A stretch of 64,000 nucleotides of DNA from Pararhizobium sp. (GCA_017794825.1 CP051237.1:3554501-3618500), one strand, 5' to 3'; positions 8,794 through 17,393 are shown, counted from the stretch's first letter. Notes: a model not told the origin generated them from the sequence alone. Numbers and translations are program-made.

Positions 8794-9651
8794 TCAGGCG
8801 GCCTGAAGGGTCGTTCCGTAGGTGATGCCTTTTTCCTTCAGCCAGCGGCGATAGGCGATGGATGTGGCGTCGGCGCGGGTCGGAATTTCGGCGCGCGGTT
8901 CCAGCGGCAGAAGGATTGGCCGCTGGTTCTCCAGAATGATGCGGTCCTGCAGGAAAATGAGCTGCTGGAAGTGGACGAGCGAGGCCAGCGTCGACTCGTC
9001 GTCGATCAGATACATGACCGGATGCGCCCGGCAGAAATCCTCCTCGACGGGCTGGACGAAAAGGCAGATCACGTCCCAGCGATTGGCGGCGTTCGGACAG
9101 GTCTTGTAGAGCAGCGTCGTGAACGGCGTCATGACGCGATAGATATATTGCGTCATGATCCCTTCGGTGGCCGAAAGCGCCGCCTGCGGCTGGAAGAACT
9201 GGCAGTTTGTCGCCCAGACCTCGTCAACGTCGCGGCGAATCTCGACATTGTAGTGGGCGACTTCCGTATGCGGTTCAGACCCGAGAATGTCGGTATGCAC
9301 GAAGGGGAAATGCGCGAGATCGAGGAAGTTCTCGACAATTCTCAATCCGGATGCTTTCACGGACACCGCGCCACAAGGCACGTAGCGGCGGTCCGGCTCG
9401 TCAGTCTCGGGAACCGGAAAGATATCGCGCTCGGGCGCGCCGAGAGTCGCCCAAATGAAACCGAAGCGCCGTTTGATGGCCAGCGGCTCTTCGCGGTCGG
9501 CAGCCATGACGACAACTTCGCCATCCTTGCTGCGGGTCACCTGAAGGTCGACGCCGAGCAAACGGTTGGCGGAGGTCCCGTAGGGGATGTCCGCTTCGGT
9601 GTCGATCACGTACCACTGATCGAGAGCTGCCTTTTCCGCGATCTTGCTCAC
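8794..9651 (-). CDS. Rieske-oxygenase catalytic subunit lacking the Rieske centre (NdmC-like), copy 1
   Basis: A 285-residue protein with the C-terminal catalytic domain of ring-hydroxylating/N-demethylating Rieske oxygenases. Mononuclear iron ligands are His114 and His119 in ENFLDLAHFPFVH, with the bridging Asp111 retained, and Asp236 in IFLQDRIILENQRP. The N-terminal 70 residues keep the edges of a Rieske domain (DQWYVIDTEADIPYG, RLLGVDL, RRFGFIWATLGAP), but the whole CxH...CxxH cluster region is gone. The enzyme therefore needs an external electron donor; the stand-alone Rieske protein at 16656 is the obvious candidate. NdmC, the caffeine N7-demethylase subunit, has this architecture. It starts with GTG with AAGGAG upstream, between 8-oxoguanine deaminase and guanine deaminase in one run. 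Paralogue at 25025. Confidence 0.88.
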   Translation of the reverse strand: MSKIAEKAALDQWYVIDTEADIPYGTSANRLLGVDLQVTRSKDGEVVVMAADREEPLAIKRRFGFIWATLGAPERDIFPVPETDEPDRRYVPCGAVSVKASGLRIVENFLDLAHFPFVHTDILGSEPHTEVAHYNVEIRRDVDEVWATNCQFFQPQAALSATEGIMTQYIYRVMTPFTTLLYKTCPNAANRWDVICLFVQPVEEDFCRAHPVMYLIDDESTLASLVHFQQLIFLQDRIILENQRPILLPLEPRAEIPTRADATSIAYRRWLKEKGITYGTTLQAA

Positions 9652-9662
9652 GCCGATTCTCC

Positions 9663-11063
9663 TTAGTGACTGTAGATCCTGTCCATGACGGCATCGTGCT
9701 TTTCAAGCCATGCCGGAATGTCGACATCCCGGAACTCGCCTTGACTGATTATTTCACGACCATTGATGAAAGAATAGTCGACTTTGAACGGTCCGCACAT
9801 GACGAGGGCGGCCAGCGGATCGCGTTTCGTGCCCGACAGGCCGAGCTGGCGCAGTTTCACCGCGATGAAGTCGGCGCTCATGCCGGGCGCGAGCTGGCCG
9901 ATGTCGTCGCGGCCGAGGATGGCCGCGCCGCCGCGCGTCGCCATTGTCAGCGCCTCGCGCGCGGAGAGCGCGCTGGGCGTGCCGCCGAAGCCGCCGCGTC
10001 CGCCCGGTGTTTCCGACAGATATTTGTTCGGCGCGACCCGCTGCAGCATCATGGCGAGACGCGCCTCCATGAACATGTTCGACGTGTCATTGGACGCCGA
10101 TCCGTCCACGCCCAGGCCGACATTGACGCCCTTGTCGAGCATTTCGCGGATTTTGGCGATCCCCTGTCCGCATCGCATGTTGGCCGAGGGGCAGTGGGCG
10201 ACGCCGGTGCCGGTCTCGGCAAAAAGGTCGATCTCCTCGCTGGTCATGAAGATCGAATGGGCGAACCAGACATCCGGACCGAGCCAGTTGACGGATTCGG
10301 CGAACCCGACCGAACGCATGCCGTAGACGTCGTGGCAATAATCTTCCTCGAACAGATCTTCGGCGAGATGCGAGTGGAGACGCACGCCCGGATGGCTTCT
10401 GGCGAGCGCCGCAGCATCCTTCATCAGGTCCGGCGTAACGGAGAATGGCGAGCAGGGCGCGAGAATGATCCGGCTCATCGAATGCCGGCTATTGTCGTGG
10501 TATTCGCCGATCAGCCGTTCAGCGTCCCGGAGGATATCGTCTTCCTTCTCGACGCAGCGGTCAGGCGGCAGTCCGCCCTGGCTCTCGCCGCGCGACATGG
10601 CGCCGCGCGCGGCGTGAAAACGCATGCCGATTTCGCTGGCCGCGTCGATGGTGGCGTCAAGCGTGCAGTTGTTCGGCAGAATATAAAGATGATCCGAGCT
10701 TGTCGTGCAGCCGGACGCGATCAGCTCGGCCATGGCGACACGGGCCGAAACGCCGATCGCCTCGTCATCAAGATGGCTCCAGATCGGATAGAGTGTCTTC
10801 AGCCAGACGAGCAGTTCATCGTCCTGCACCATGACCCGGGTGAGGTTCTGGTACATGTGGTGATGGATGTTCACCATGCCGGGCATGACGATATGGCCGG
10901 AAAGATCGAACACTTCGTCGGCTTGTCTGTCGCCAAGATCGGCGGTCGCGCCGACCGCCTCGATGACGTTGTCGCGGATCAGGATCGCGCCGTCCTCGAT
11001 TTCCGTGCCCGCGTCGTCGAAGGTCGCGAGATGGCTGATGTTCCTGAAGAGTTTGGTCGCCAT
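9663..11063 (-). CDS. 8-oxoguanine deaminase
   Basis: A 466-residue amidohydrolase of the TRZ/ATZ group. Metal ligands lie in MPGMVNIHHHMYQN (HxH), HSHLAED and AHSIFM, with the catalytic Asp in GLGVDGSASNDTSNM. The combination APCSPFSVTP, CPSANMRCGQGI and GVDGSASND is what I recall of characterised 8-oxoguanine deaminases (for example Pseudomonas Pa0142) rather than atrazine hydrolases. It would turn 8-oxoguanine, or a related oxidised or methylated guanine, into urate or its analogue. It begins 2 bases after the upstream permease stop and is followed by the catalytic oxygenase subunit, so all are probably co-transcribed. Confidence 0.85.
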   Translation of the reverse strand: MATKLFRNISHLATFDDAGTEIEDGAILIRDNVIEAVGATADLGDRQADEVFDLSGHIVMPGMVNIHHHMYQNLTRVMVQDDELLVWLKTLYPIWSHLDDEAIGVSARVAMAELIASGCTTSSDHLYILPNNCTLDATIDAASEIGMRFHAARGAMSRGESQGGLPPDRCVEKEDDILRDAERLIGEYHDNSRHSMSRIILAPCSPFSVTPDLMKDAAALARSHPGVRLHSHLAEDLFEEDYCHDVYGMRSVGFAESVNWLGPDVWFAHSIFMTSEEIDLFAETGTGVAHCPSANMRCGQGIAKIREMLDKGVNVGLGVDGSASNDTSNMFMEARLAMMLQRVAPNKYLSETPGGRGGFGGTPSALSAREALTMATRGGAAILGRDDIGQLAPGMSADFIAVKLRQLGLSGTKRDPLAALVMCGPFKVDYSFINGREIISQGEFRDVDIPAWLEKHDAVMDRIYSH

Positions 11064-11065
11064 CG

Positions 11066-12001
11066 TCAGCGCATGTCGCGGTAATAGGGAATTGCAAGCG
11101 CTGCAGGGGCCGCCAGTACGCGGCGCATTTTATGCCAGGCGAGAACCGGCACGATGATGAAAGCCATGGTTCCGAGATAGGGCAGCATGGAAAGCAGCGC
11201 CGAGGCGACCGGCCATCCGCGGGCCTGACCGACAAAGCCGAGCGCAGTGATGAGCCCGAAGAGCAGGCCTGAAAGAGCCGCTGCGACCGGGCGATAACCG
11301 GCGAAGATCACAAGCGCCACCGCGATCCAGCCGCGGCCGGCCACCACGCCGTCGGACCACGACGGGACGAAGGCGAGCGTAAGATAGGCGCCGGCGCCGG
11401 CGGCGAGCGCTGCGCCGGCGGTGACATAGGTGAAGCGGATCAGGACTACCGGAATGCCGGCGGCGTCGGCCGCAGCCGGATTTTCACCGACCGCGCGCAG
11501 ATTGAGGCCGTGGCGCGTGTAGAACATGAGCCAGGACAGGCCAATCGGCAGGATGATGTAGATCAGGTAGACGAGGATATTCTGCGAAAACAGCGCCCTG
11601 CCGAGGATCGGGATCTGGTCTAGAAGCGGGATCGAGACGCCCTCGAAACTCGCGCGGGCCGGCATGCCCGAATAATTTCGCCCGATCGTCGAGGCGAGAC
11701 CGGTGCCCATGAGCGTCAGCGCCAGGCCGCACAGAACCTGGTTGGCGCGCACGATGACGGTCGCGAAAGCGAAGATCGCGCCGAAGACGGCGCCCACGGC
11801 AAGGGCCGCAAGGAAGCCTAAGATGGGAACAGGCGTGGCGGCGACGGTAGCGATGCCGGTCACCGCGCCCATGGCCATCAGTCCTTCGACGCCGAGATTG
11901 ACGACGCCGACCCGCTCGGCGAGCACTTCGCCGATCGCCGCCAGCGCCAGAACGCCGCCTGCGAGAAAGGCCGTGGTGAGCAGTCCGGTCAAGAGATCCA
12001 T
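11066..12001 (-). CDS. ABC transporter permease, nucleoside/purine (BMP) type, second permease
   Basis: A 311-residue inner-membrane permease of the BPD_transp_2 (LivH/RbsC-like) family with about 8-9 hydrophobic segments. The signature AVGENPAAADAAGIPV, close to the EAA-like loop of nucleoside permeases, lies in the middle. With the preceding permease, double ATPase and Tat-exported binding protein it makes a complete importer of the type used for nucleosides and purines. It is the last transport gene before 8-oxoguanine deaminase, which supports a purine substrate. Confidence 0.88.
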   Translation of the reverse strand: MDLLTGLLTTAFLAGGVLALAAIGEVLAERVGVVNLGVEGLMAMGAVTGIATVAATPVPILGFLAALAVGAVFGAIFAFATVIVRANQVLCGLALTLMGTGLASTIGRNYSGMPARASFEGVSIPLLDQIPILGRALFSQNILVYLIYIILPIGLSWLMFYTRHGLNLRAVGENPAAADAAGIPVVLIRFTYVTAGAALAAGAGAYLTLAFVPSWSDGVVAGRGWIAVALVIFAGYRPVAAALSGLLFGLITALGFVGQARGWPVASALLSMLPYLGTMAFIIVPVLAWHKMRRVLAAPAALAIPYYRDMR

Positions 12002-12011
12002 GGTCGCGCTC

Positions 12012-13061
12012 CTAGGTCTTTTCCCGCGTGATGCGGTAATGCGAGAGTTCGTCGCCGATCGCCGTCAGGAACAGGATCAGCCCGGTCATGGCCAGCACCG
12101 CAGAGGTCGTCAGTCCCTGTGTCTGAAGGATGATCCCGGAGTTGAGAATGAACGCCATCAGGGCCGCTGAGAAAATCACGCCGATGCTGGAGCCGCGCGC
12201 GAGCACCGCGACCATGATGCCGAGATAGCCGAAATTGTTTGAGATGCCGCCCTGCAGCCGGTGAACCGTGCCGGCGATCTCCAGCATTCCGGCGAGCCCG
12301 GCGATGCCGCCCGACAGCAGCATGACGGTGATGAGATGGCGGCGGACCGGAATGCCCGCGTATTTGGCGGCCGACGGATTGGAGCCGGAGAGGCGCACCT
12401 CGTAGCCCCATCTGGAAAAGGTGAAGACGGCGGCTGTGGCGATAACGACGAGGACCGCGACCGGCAGACCCCAGTGGACAATGCCCCAGAATTCCGGAAC
12501 CTCCGCCGAGAGCCGCGGCGTCGCCGAATTGGCGAGGCCCACGCGGTCGCGCCAGGGGCCGGTCGAGACGTAGTAAACGAGAAGCGCCGCAACGAAATTG
12601 AGCAGCAGGGTCGTGATGAGTTCGTTGACGTTGGCGTAGGCGCGGGCGAGCGTCGGGACCAGGATCCACAGCATGCCGCCGATGACGCCGGCAAAAAACA
12701 TCAGCACGAGGATGAGCGCCGGCGGACCGGGCACGAACAGGCCGACGGCCGTCGCCGAAAAGGCGCCGAGATAGAACTGGCCCTCGGCGCCGATATTCCA
12801 GGTTCCGATCTGCTGCGCGACGGTCACGGCAAGACCGGTCAATATCAGCGGAATGAAAAGGAGAGCGAGGTCCTCCATTCCGAAGGCCGATCCGAACGAA
12901 GAATCGATCACTTCGCCTGCGAGCACGATCGGATTGGCGCCGCTGATGGCGAGGATGACGCCGGTGAAGACCAGCGCGGCGATGACGGCCGCTGCGCGGG
13001 CGGCGAAGGCTATGCCCGGATGGGCGGACGGGAGCCGCTGGAAACGCCAGTTGCTGAACAT
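12012..13061 (-). CDS. ABC transporter permease, nucleoside/purine (BMP) type, first permease
   Basis: A 349-residue inner-membrane permease of the BPD_transp_2 family with about 9 hydrophobic segments. The cytoplasmic coupling loop reads EVRLSGSNPSAAKYAGIPV, as in YufP-like nucleoside permeases. It starts 1 base after the ATPase stop and ends 10 bases before the second permease, so the two form the heterodimeric membrane part of the importer. The substrate is inferred from the gene cluster. Confidence 0.88.
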   Translation of the reverse strand: MFSNWRFQRLPSAHPGIAFAARAAAVIAALVFTGVILAISGANPIVLAGEVIDSSFGSAFGMEDLALLFIPLILTGLAVTVAQQIGTWNIGAEGQFYLGAFSATAVGLFVPGPPALILVLMFFAGVIGGMLWILVPTLARAYANVNELITTLLLNFVAALLVYYVSTGPWRDRVGLANSATPRLSAEVPEFWGIVHWGLPVAVLVVIATAAVFTFSRWGYEVRLSGSNPSAAKYAGIPVRRHLITVMLLSGGIAGLAGMLEIAGTVHRLQGGISNNFGYLGIMVAVLARGSSIGVIFSAALMAFILNSGIILQTQGLTTSAVLAMTGLILFLTAIGDELSHYRITREKT

Positions 13062-13062
13062 G

Positions 13063-14646
13063 TCAGGCGACCTCCCGGGTTTCCGGGACTTGCGTTCTGC
13101 CGCCCATGAGAAGGCCGATTTCGTCGATGTCGATGTTCTGATTATCCAGTTTGCCCATGATCCGGCCTTCGTAGAGGACGGCGATGCGGTCGGAGAGGTT
13201 GAGCAATTCTTCCAGTTCCTCCGAGATGAGCACGATGCCGGCGCCGGCGTCGCGGAGTTCTACGATGTAGCGCAGCATGGTGTTGATCGCGCCGACGTCG
13301 AGGCCGCGGCTGGGATAAGCGGCCACCAGCACCTTGTTGGCGATCCGCATTTCGCGGCGGGCGACGAGGCGCTGCTGATTTCCGCCGGAAAGGTTGCGGA
13401 TCGGCATGCCGTAGTCGGGAATTGCGACGTTCGCCGCCTCGGCGATCTCCTTCGACAGGGTCGTGGCGGCGGCGGGATTGTAGACGCCGGCGCTGGTGAT
13501 CGGCGGCTTCATGTATTCGCGCATGACGGCGTTGATGGTGATGCTGAGCGCCGGCGCCAGGCCGCTGTGCAGCCGATCTTCCGGTATGTGGCCAATGCCG
13601 CCGGCGGCGTAGGCGGCGGCGTTGCGTCCGCCCATGGGCTTGCCGTCGACGATGACCTGTCCGGAGGTCACAGGCCGCACGCCGGTCAGCACCTGGCTGA
13701 GCTCGCGCTGGCCGTTGCCCGCGACGCCGGCGATGCCGACGATTTCACCGGCGTGGACGGACAGATTTATATCGTGCAGGGCGGGAGAACCGTCGTCGCC
13801 TTTCGCCGTCACGTTTTTCAGGTTCAACACCGGCTCTCTGGAAACCGGCGCGGCGCCTTGCGGCCGGGCGCGCATGTCGTCGAGAACGATATCGCGTCCG
13901 ACCATCAGCTTTGCGAGCATGCGCGGATTGCAGTCGGACGCCTTTTCGGTGGCGATCTTCCTGCCGCCGCGCAGGATGGTGATCCTGTCCGAAATTTCGA
14001 GGACTTCATCGAGTTTGTGGCTGATGAAGAAGACGGCGTTGCCTTCGGCGACGAAGTTCCGGAGCGCGCTGAAGAGTTCGCGCGCTTCCGCCGGCGTCAA
14101 CACCGCGGTCGGTTCGTCGAGAATGAGAACGCGCGCCTGTCGAGCCAGAACCCTGAGGATTTCTACGCGCTGCTGTTCGCCGGTGGACAGATCGCTGATG
14201 CGCGCGCCCGGGCGCACCTGCAGATTGAAACGCTTGGCGAGATCCGCCGTGCGCCGCTCGAGTTTCGAGGCGGACGCCCTGCGCGGGGTCTCGTTCCAGC
14301 CGAGATGGATGTTTTCGGCCACGGTGAAAGCCTGCACCAGCTTGAAGTGCTGGTGAACCATGCCGATCCCGGCGGCGATGGCCTGTTGCGGCGACGCGAA
14401 TTCGCGCTTGTAGCCGTCAATGATAATCTCGCCGGCGTCGGCCTGATAAATGCCGGTGAGGATGTTCATGAGCGTGGATTTGCCGGCGCCGTTTTCGCCG
14501 AGCAGGGCGTGGATCTCACCCGGATAGACTTCGAGGTCGACGTCCTGATTGGCGATGACGCCCGGAAAATACTTCGCAATCCCCTTGAGCTGAACGATCG
14601 GCGGCGTGCCGGCGGGCGGGGTGAAATGTGGGGCTGCTTCATTCAT
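13063..14646 (-). CDS. ABC transporter ATPase with two NBDs, nucleoside/purine importer
   Basis: A 527-residue tandem ATPase. The first domain has Walker A GENGAGKSTL (about residues 50-59) and the signature STGEQQRVEI. The second has the degenerate Walker A GVAGNGQREL and the signature LSGGNQQRLV, which is normal for ribose- and nucleoside-type tandem ATPases where one site is weak. It powers import through the two permeases immediately downstream. A strong GC hairpin (14688-14715) separates it from the binding-protein gene and probably lowers its expression relative to that protein. Confidence 0.93.
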   Translation of the reverse strand: MNEAAPHFTPPAGTPPIVQLKGIAKYFPGVIANQDVDLEVYPGEIHALLGENGAGKSTLMNILTGIYQADAGEIIIDGYKREFASPQQAIAAGIGMVHQHFKLVQAFTVAENIHLGWNETPRRASASKLERRTADLAKRFNLQVRPGARISDLSTGEQQRVEILRVLARQARVLILDEPTAVLTPAEARELFSALRNFVAEGNAVFFISHKLDEVLEISDRITILRGGRKIATEKASDCNPRMLAKLMVGRDIVLDDMRARPQGAAPVSREPVLNLKNVTAKGDDGSPALHDINLSVHAGEIVGIAGVAGNGQRELSQVLTGVRPVTSGQVIVDGKPMGGRNAAAYAAGGIGHIPEDRLHSGLAPALSITINAVMREYMKPPITSAGVYNPAAATTLSKEIAEAANVAIPDYGMPIRNLSGGNQQRLVARREMRIANKVLVAAYPSRGLDVGAINTMLRYIVELRDAGAGIVLISEELEELLNLSDRIAVLYEGRIMGKLDNQNIDIDEIGLLMGGRTQVPETREVA

Positions 14647-14687
14647 TCAATGTGACCTGACGCCAGGCTATGAAAAACCGCGGAGAG

Positions 14688-14715
14688 GGACCGGGCGGTC
14701 TGTGCCGCCCGGTCC
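14688..14715 (-). terminator. GC-rich hairpin between binding protein and ATPase genes
   Basis: GGACCGGGCGG and CCGCCCGGTCC form a perfect 11-base stem with the loop TCTGTG, 20 bases after the stop of the binding-protein gene on the minus strand. There is no clear U-run, so it is more likely a partial terminator or RNA-stabilising stem than a full stop. Confidence 0.65.
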
Positions 14716-14735
14716 GCTGGCAAGACTGCGTTGCG

Positions 14736-15857
14736 TCAGCTTGAAAGGCCGGTGACGCCTTCGACGGACCAATCCCAGTTGTAGAGTTCCAGTTCGGTCA
14801 TCTTCTGGCCTTCCGGAACGCGGACTTCGCCGTTGACGTCCTTCAGTTCGCCGACGAACGGCGACCAGCCGTCGAGCATCTTCTGGCGAACGGCGTCGGC
14901 GGCGTCGCCGACTTCCTTCGGAACGTTCTGTCCCCACGTATCACGGTCGATGCCGCCGCCCAGCGGCAGGATGTGCTCGCCCGGCGTCCATGTGCCGGCG
15001 AGGCGCTTGCCGACCTGATCGACATAGAAGTCGTTCCAGTCGATGATCACCGACGAGACGTAGGCGTTCGGGCCGTAGCGGCGGATGTCGGTGTTCCACA
15101 TGGCCGCCCAGACACCGCGCTTTTCGGCGACCTGCAGGTAGCCTGCCTCGTCCATGATGCCGAACAGGAAGTCGCAACCATTGTCGACCAGCGCCGTGCC
15201 GGCCTGGGTCGCGGCCTGCGGGTCGAACCAGGAGTTGATGACGATCGTCTGCAGCGTCGCGTCCGGATTGACGGTGCGCGCGCCCATGATGAAGGCGTTG
15301 GTGCTGCAGTAGACGGAGGCGACCGGGAAGGACGCGACGTATCCGAGCTTGCCGGACTTGCTGAGGTGGCCGGCGGCGACGCCGATGACATAGGTCGGAT
15401 ACCAGTGCGCCAGGTAGTACCAGCCCAGATTGTCCATAAGGGCGTGGCCGTTGCATTCCATGAAGGCCACTTCCGGCGCGCGCTTGACGACTTCGTGCAG
15501 GAAGTCGCCCGTGGACGACGTGTCGAAGATCATGTTCGCGCCTTCACTGACGAACTGCCGGTAGGTGCGGGTCGCGTCGGACGAATAGGGGACGTTCTCG
15601 ACTTCGAGGACGTTTTTCAGATTCGGAAAGGCTTCCTTGACTGCGAGAAGTCCCTGGTGGTGGCTCCAGGTCCAGCCTTCGTCGGTGATCGGCCCAACGT
15701 GACCGAAACCGAGGACCGTGTCCTCTTGATTGATCGCCGGCAACGGCTCGGCGGCGGCCGCCTGCCTCATAAGGCCGCTCGGCAGGAAGGTCGATGCGGC
15801 GCCGGCGGCGCTCATATTGAGGAATCCGCGGCGGGAAAGACTGCGTAGATTAACCAT
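14736..15857 (-). CDS. BMP-family (PBP1-type) nucleoside/purine-binding protein, Tat-exported
   Basis: A 373-residue periplasmic binding protein. The N-terminus LSRRGFLNMSAAGAA is a twin-arginine signal (SRRGFL) rather than a Sec signal, so export in folded form is likely. The mature part has VLGFGHVGPITDEGWTWSHHQGL, the first strand and ligand loop of the BMP/Med family that binds nucleosides and related ligands. It is the first gene of the leftward purine operon, with AAGGGAAC before the ATG. LysR-type half-sites lie 70-90 bases upstream, so it should respond to the same regulator as the divergent operon at 16369. Confidence 0.9.
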   Translation of the reverse strand: MVNLRSLSRRGFLNMSAAGAASTFLPSGLMRQAAAAEPLPAINQEDTVLGFGHVGPITDEGWTWSHHQGLLAVKEAFPNLKNVLEVENVPYSSDATRTYRQFVSEGANMIFDTSSTGDFLHEVVKRAPEVAFMECNGHALMDNLGWYYLAHWYPTYVIGVAAGHLSKSGKLGYVASFPVASVYCSTNAFIMGARTVNPDATLQTIVINSWFDPQAATQAGTALVDNGCDFLFGIMDEAGYLQVAEKRGVWAAMWNTDIRRYGPNAYVSSVIIDWNDFYVDQVGKRLAGTWTPGEHILPLGGGIDRDTWGQNVPKEVGDAADAVRQKMLDGWSPFVGELKDVNGEVRVPEGQKMTELELYNWDWSVEGVTGLSS

Positions 15858-15927
15858 GAGGTTCCCTTTTCTTTCTACAGGAGACCGGCAGTCCGGGATC
15901 GCGCCGTTCGTGCCGATCGAGAATAAC

Positions 15928-15943
15928 TGCGTTTTTCAACGCA
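15928..15943. promoter_or_regulatory. TGCGTT-N4-AACGCA inverted repeat before the binding-protein gene
   Basis: Perfect 6-base arms around TTTC, about 71 bases upstream of the leftward binding-protein start. The arms match those of the LysR-type sites at 16176 and 20808, but the centre is longer, so it may be a second, weaker site of the same regulator. Confidence 0.45.
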
Positions 15944-16175
15944 ACAATTGTGCCAACCGCGATGCTTCAAAGCCGCGCCTGCTCCGCCATGTTGCGTTTT
16001 CACGAGGGTCGTCTCAGCCGTGAACGCGAGCAGGCCGGGCCGACAGTCCCACCGGCAGGCCGGACCGGTTCGAACTCCAGGCGATTACTGCTTGTTTTCG
16101 ATTGGAAAAACGGTCCGCGAAGCAGCCTGACAAAAAGCAGTTGTTCGGAATAGAGAGAATTTTTTGAACGCCGCC

Positions 16176-16190
16176 TTGCGTCAAACGCAA
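16176..16190. promoter_or_regulatory. LysR-type binding site TTGCGTCAAACGCAA
   Basis: A perfect palindrome with 6-base arms containing the LysR T-N11-A core. Its centre is about 65 bases upstream of the start point predicted from the promoter at 16212-16241, the classical recognition position for LysR activators. A near copy lies at 20808-20822. Confidence 0.6.
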
Positions 16191-16211
16191 CAGCCTGGGT
16201 CAAAAAACCAC

Positions 16212-16241
16212 TTGAAAGCGGAAGCGCGCGCGGACTAGAAT
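16212..16241 (+). promoter_or_regulatory. Sigma-70 promoter of the rightward purine operon
   Basis: TTGAAA at 16212-16217 and TAGAAT at 16236-16241, each matching consensus at 5 of 6 positions, spaced by 18 bases. The start point should be near 16248, giving a leader of about 120 bases before the acylphosphatase-like gene. Confidence 0.6.
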
Positions 16242-16260
16242 GCCTACGAATAATGCAAGA

Positions 16261-16290
16261 CTAATTATTAGGCAATATTCTAATAATTAG
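16261..16290. promoter_or_regulatory. 30-base nested palindrome: two CTAATWATTAG elements
   Basis: CTAATTATTAG and CTAATAATTAG are exact reverse complements separated by GCAATATT, and each arm is itself a near palindrome. The pair also reads as direct repeats of TAATWATTAGGCA with a 19-base period. It lies just downstream of the predicted start point, so it could be a repressor roadblock site or an AU-rich stem in the leader RNA. Confidence 0.55.
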
Positions 16291-16368
16291 GCATCGAATA
16301 CGGGTTCGATCTCATGAATACTGCGTCCGGAAGAGTATCCGCGGAAGCATGCCGGAACAAGCGTCGAA

Positions 16369-16659
16369 ATGGCCGCGCCGGCAATGACTGAAGCGGTGCA
16401 GTTCACCTTTTTCGGGAGTCTTCAGGCAGACAGCTTTCAGGAGTTCGCCACGCATCGCGCCCGGCGTCTCGATCTCGGCTACGCATTCGGCCAATGCAGC
16501 AACGAGGCCGTAAGCGTCGCGGTGGTGGGCGCTCATGACCTTGTGGACGCGTTCGAGATGGCCTGCAGCCTCGGGCCGCATGATTGCATTATTCTGGATG
16601 TGGAAAGAAAGTCCGGCGCAGCTCTTCTGTCCGGCAAGACCAAGGAGAATTTGGCATGA
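16369..16659 (+). CDS. Acylphosphatase-like small protein, probably non-catalytic, first gene of the Rieske operon
   Basis: A 96-residue protein whose spacing matches the acylphosphatase fold: VQFTFFGSLQADSFQEF for VxGxVQGVGFR, then RRLDLGYAFGQCSNEAVSVAVVG for the LxGWVRNxxDGxVEVxAxG strand, then a helix and GPHDCIILDV for the last strand. The catalytic Arg of VGFR is absent (SFQ) and the Asn of WVRN is replaced (FGQ), so phosphatase activity is unlikely. Its stop shares ATGA with the Rieske start, implying translational coupling and perhaps a protein partnership. Start 16369 is the first ATG in frame; 16384 is an alternative. I infer an assembly or regulatory role without direct evidence. 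Confidence 0.65.
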   Translation: MAAPAMTEAVQFTFFGSLQADSFQEFATHRARRLDLGYAFGQCSNEAVSVAVVGAHDLVDAFEMACSLGPHDCIILDVERKSGAALLSGKTKENLA

Positions 16660-17393
16660 CGGCTCCGACCGGTTGGATTCCTGTCGCACTATCGTCGGAG
16701 ATCGAAGCGGGCGCTTCCGCCGGCGCGGTGGTCGACGGCAGGGAGGTGGTTGTGTGGCGCGACACCAGTGGTGTGGCGCACGCCTGGGAAGACCGCTGCC
16801 CGCATCGCGGCATGCGCATGAGTTTCGGCTTCGTTCGCGGCGATCACATCGCCTGCCTTTACCATGGCTGGCAATACGATACGGCCGGTCAGTGCCGCTA
16901 CATACCGGCCCATCCCGATCTCGATGTGCCGCAGACGATCAAGGTGCCAACCTATGCGACAAAGGAGGCAAACGGCATTATCTGGTCAACCTTGTCCGAC
17001 GCCGTGGCGGACGAGGCGACGCCCGGCGAAACGGCAGAGGTCACCCCTTTGCGCAGCCTCTATGTCGATTGTCCCGCCGCCTTTATCCGCGAAACGCTGG
17101 AATCCGCATCGATGCCCGGTTTTACAGAGCCGGAGGGAGAAACGATCTTTGCCGCAGTGGCTGACTCGGTCTGGACGCTGACGACTGGCGAGGACCGGCT
17201 CTATATCGGCGTTCAGCCGGTCAATCCTTCGCAAACAGCGCTCCATGTCGTGATCGCAGGACCGCAGGCGACCTATGCCGGCGCCGGTCAGGCGCACTTT
17301 TCCACGTGGCTGGAAACCCTGCGGCGAAGCCTCGAAGACGGCGCGCCGGAGGAGGCGACGTCTGCGCCCATGACGACGGCGGAGGTCGCCTGA
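16656..17393 (+). CDS. Stand-alone Rieske [2Fe-2S] protein of a split oxygenase
   Basis: A 245-residue protein. The N-terminal about 115 residues form a complete Rieske domain of the oxygenase alpha-subunit type: Cys48 and His50 in CPHRGMRMSFG and Cys67 and His70 in CLYHGW, then CRYIPAHPDLDVPQTIKV and GIIW, which in normal oxygenases leads into the catalytic domain. Here that domain is missing; the C-terminal 120 residues lack the N..D..H....H iron motif and I cannot assign them. The protein therefore looks like the detached electron-transfer half for the Rieske-less subunits at 8794 and 25025. AAGGAG precedes the ATG at 16656, which overlaps the upstream stop; its own stop overlaps the GST start (TGATG). 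Confidence 0.88.
   Translation: MTAPTGWIPVALSSEIEAGASAGAVVDGREVVVWRDTSGVAHAWEDRCPHRGMRMSFGFVRGDHIACLYHGWQYDTAGQCRYIPAHPDLDVPQTIKVPTYATKEANGIIWSTLSDAVADEATPGETAEVTPLRSLYVDCPAAFIRETLESASMPGFTEPEGETIFAAVADSVWTLTTGEDRLYIGVQPVNPSQTALHVVIAGPQATYAGAGQAHFSTWLETLRRSLEDGAPEEATSAPMTTAEVA

Noticed and set aside
12853..14655. A 600-codon plus-strand frame opposite the double ATPase, and others opposite the amidohydrolases (9666-11084, 23332-25146)
   Set aside because: Shadows of genes with complete Walker, signature and metal motifs; no ribosome binding site or domain support.
16261..16290. Attachment site or transposon terminal repeat at the nested palindrome
   Set aside because: No integrase or transposase is nearby, the element is not repeated at another boundary, and its position behind a good promoter fits regulation better.
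15858..16368. A purine riboswitch before the nucleoside importer or the rightward operon
   Set aside because: I see no three-way-junction core with the conserved loop-loop bases of guanine/adenine riboswitches in either leader; protein-type palindromes account for the structure found.
16312..16689. A 125-codon minus-strand frame opposite the acylphosphatase-like gene
   Set aside because: It has no domain, and the plus-strand frame has acylphosphatase-like spacing and an ATGA overlap with the Rieske gene.
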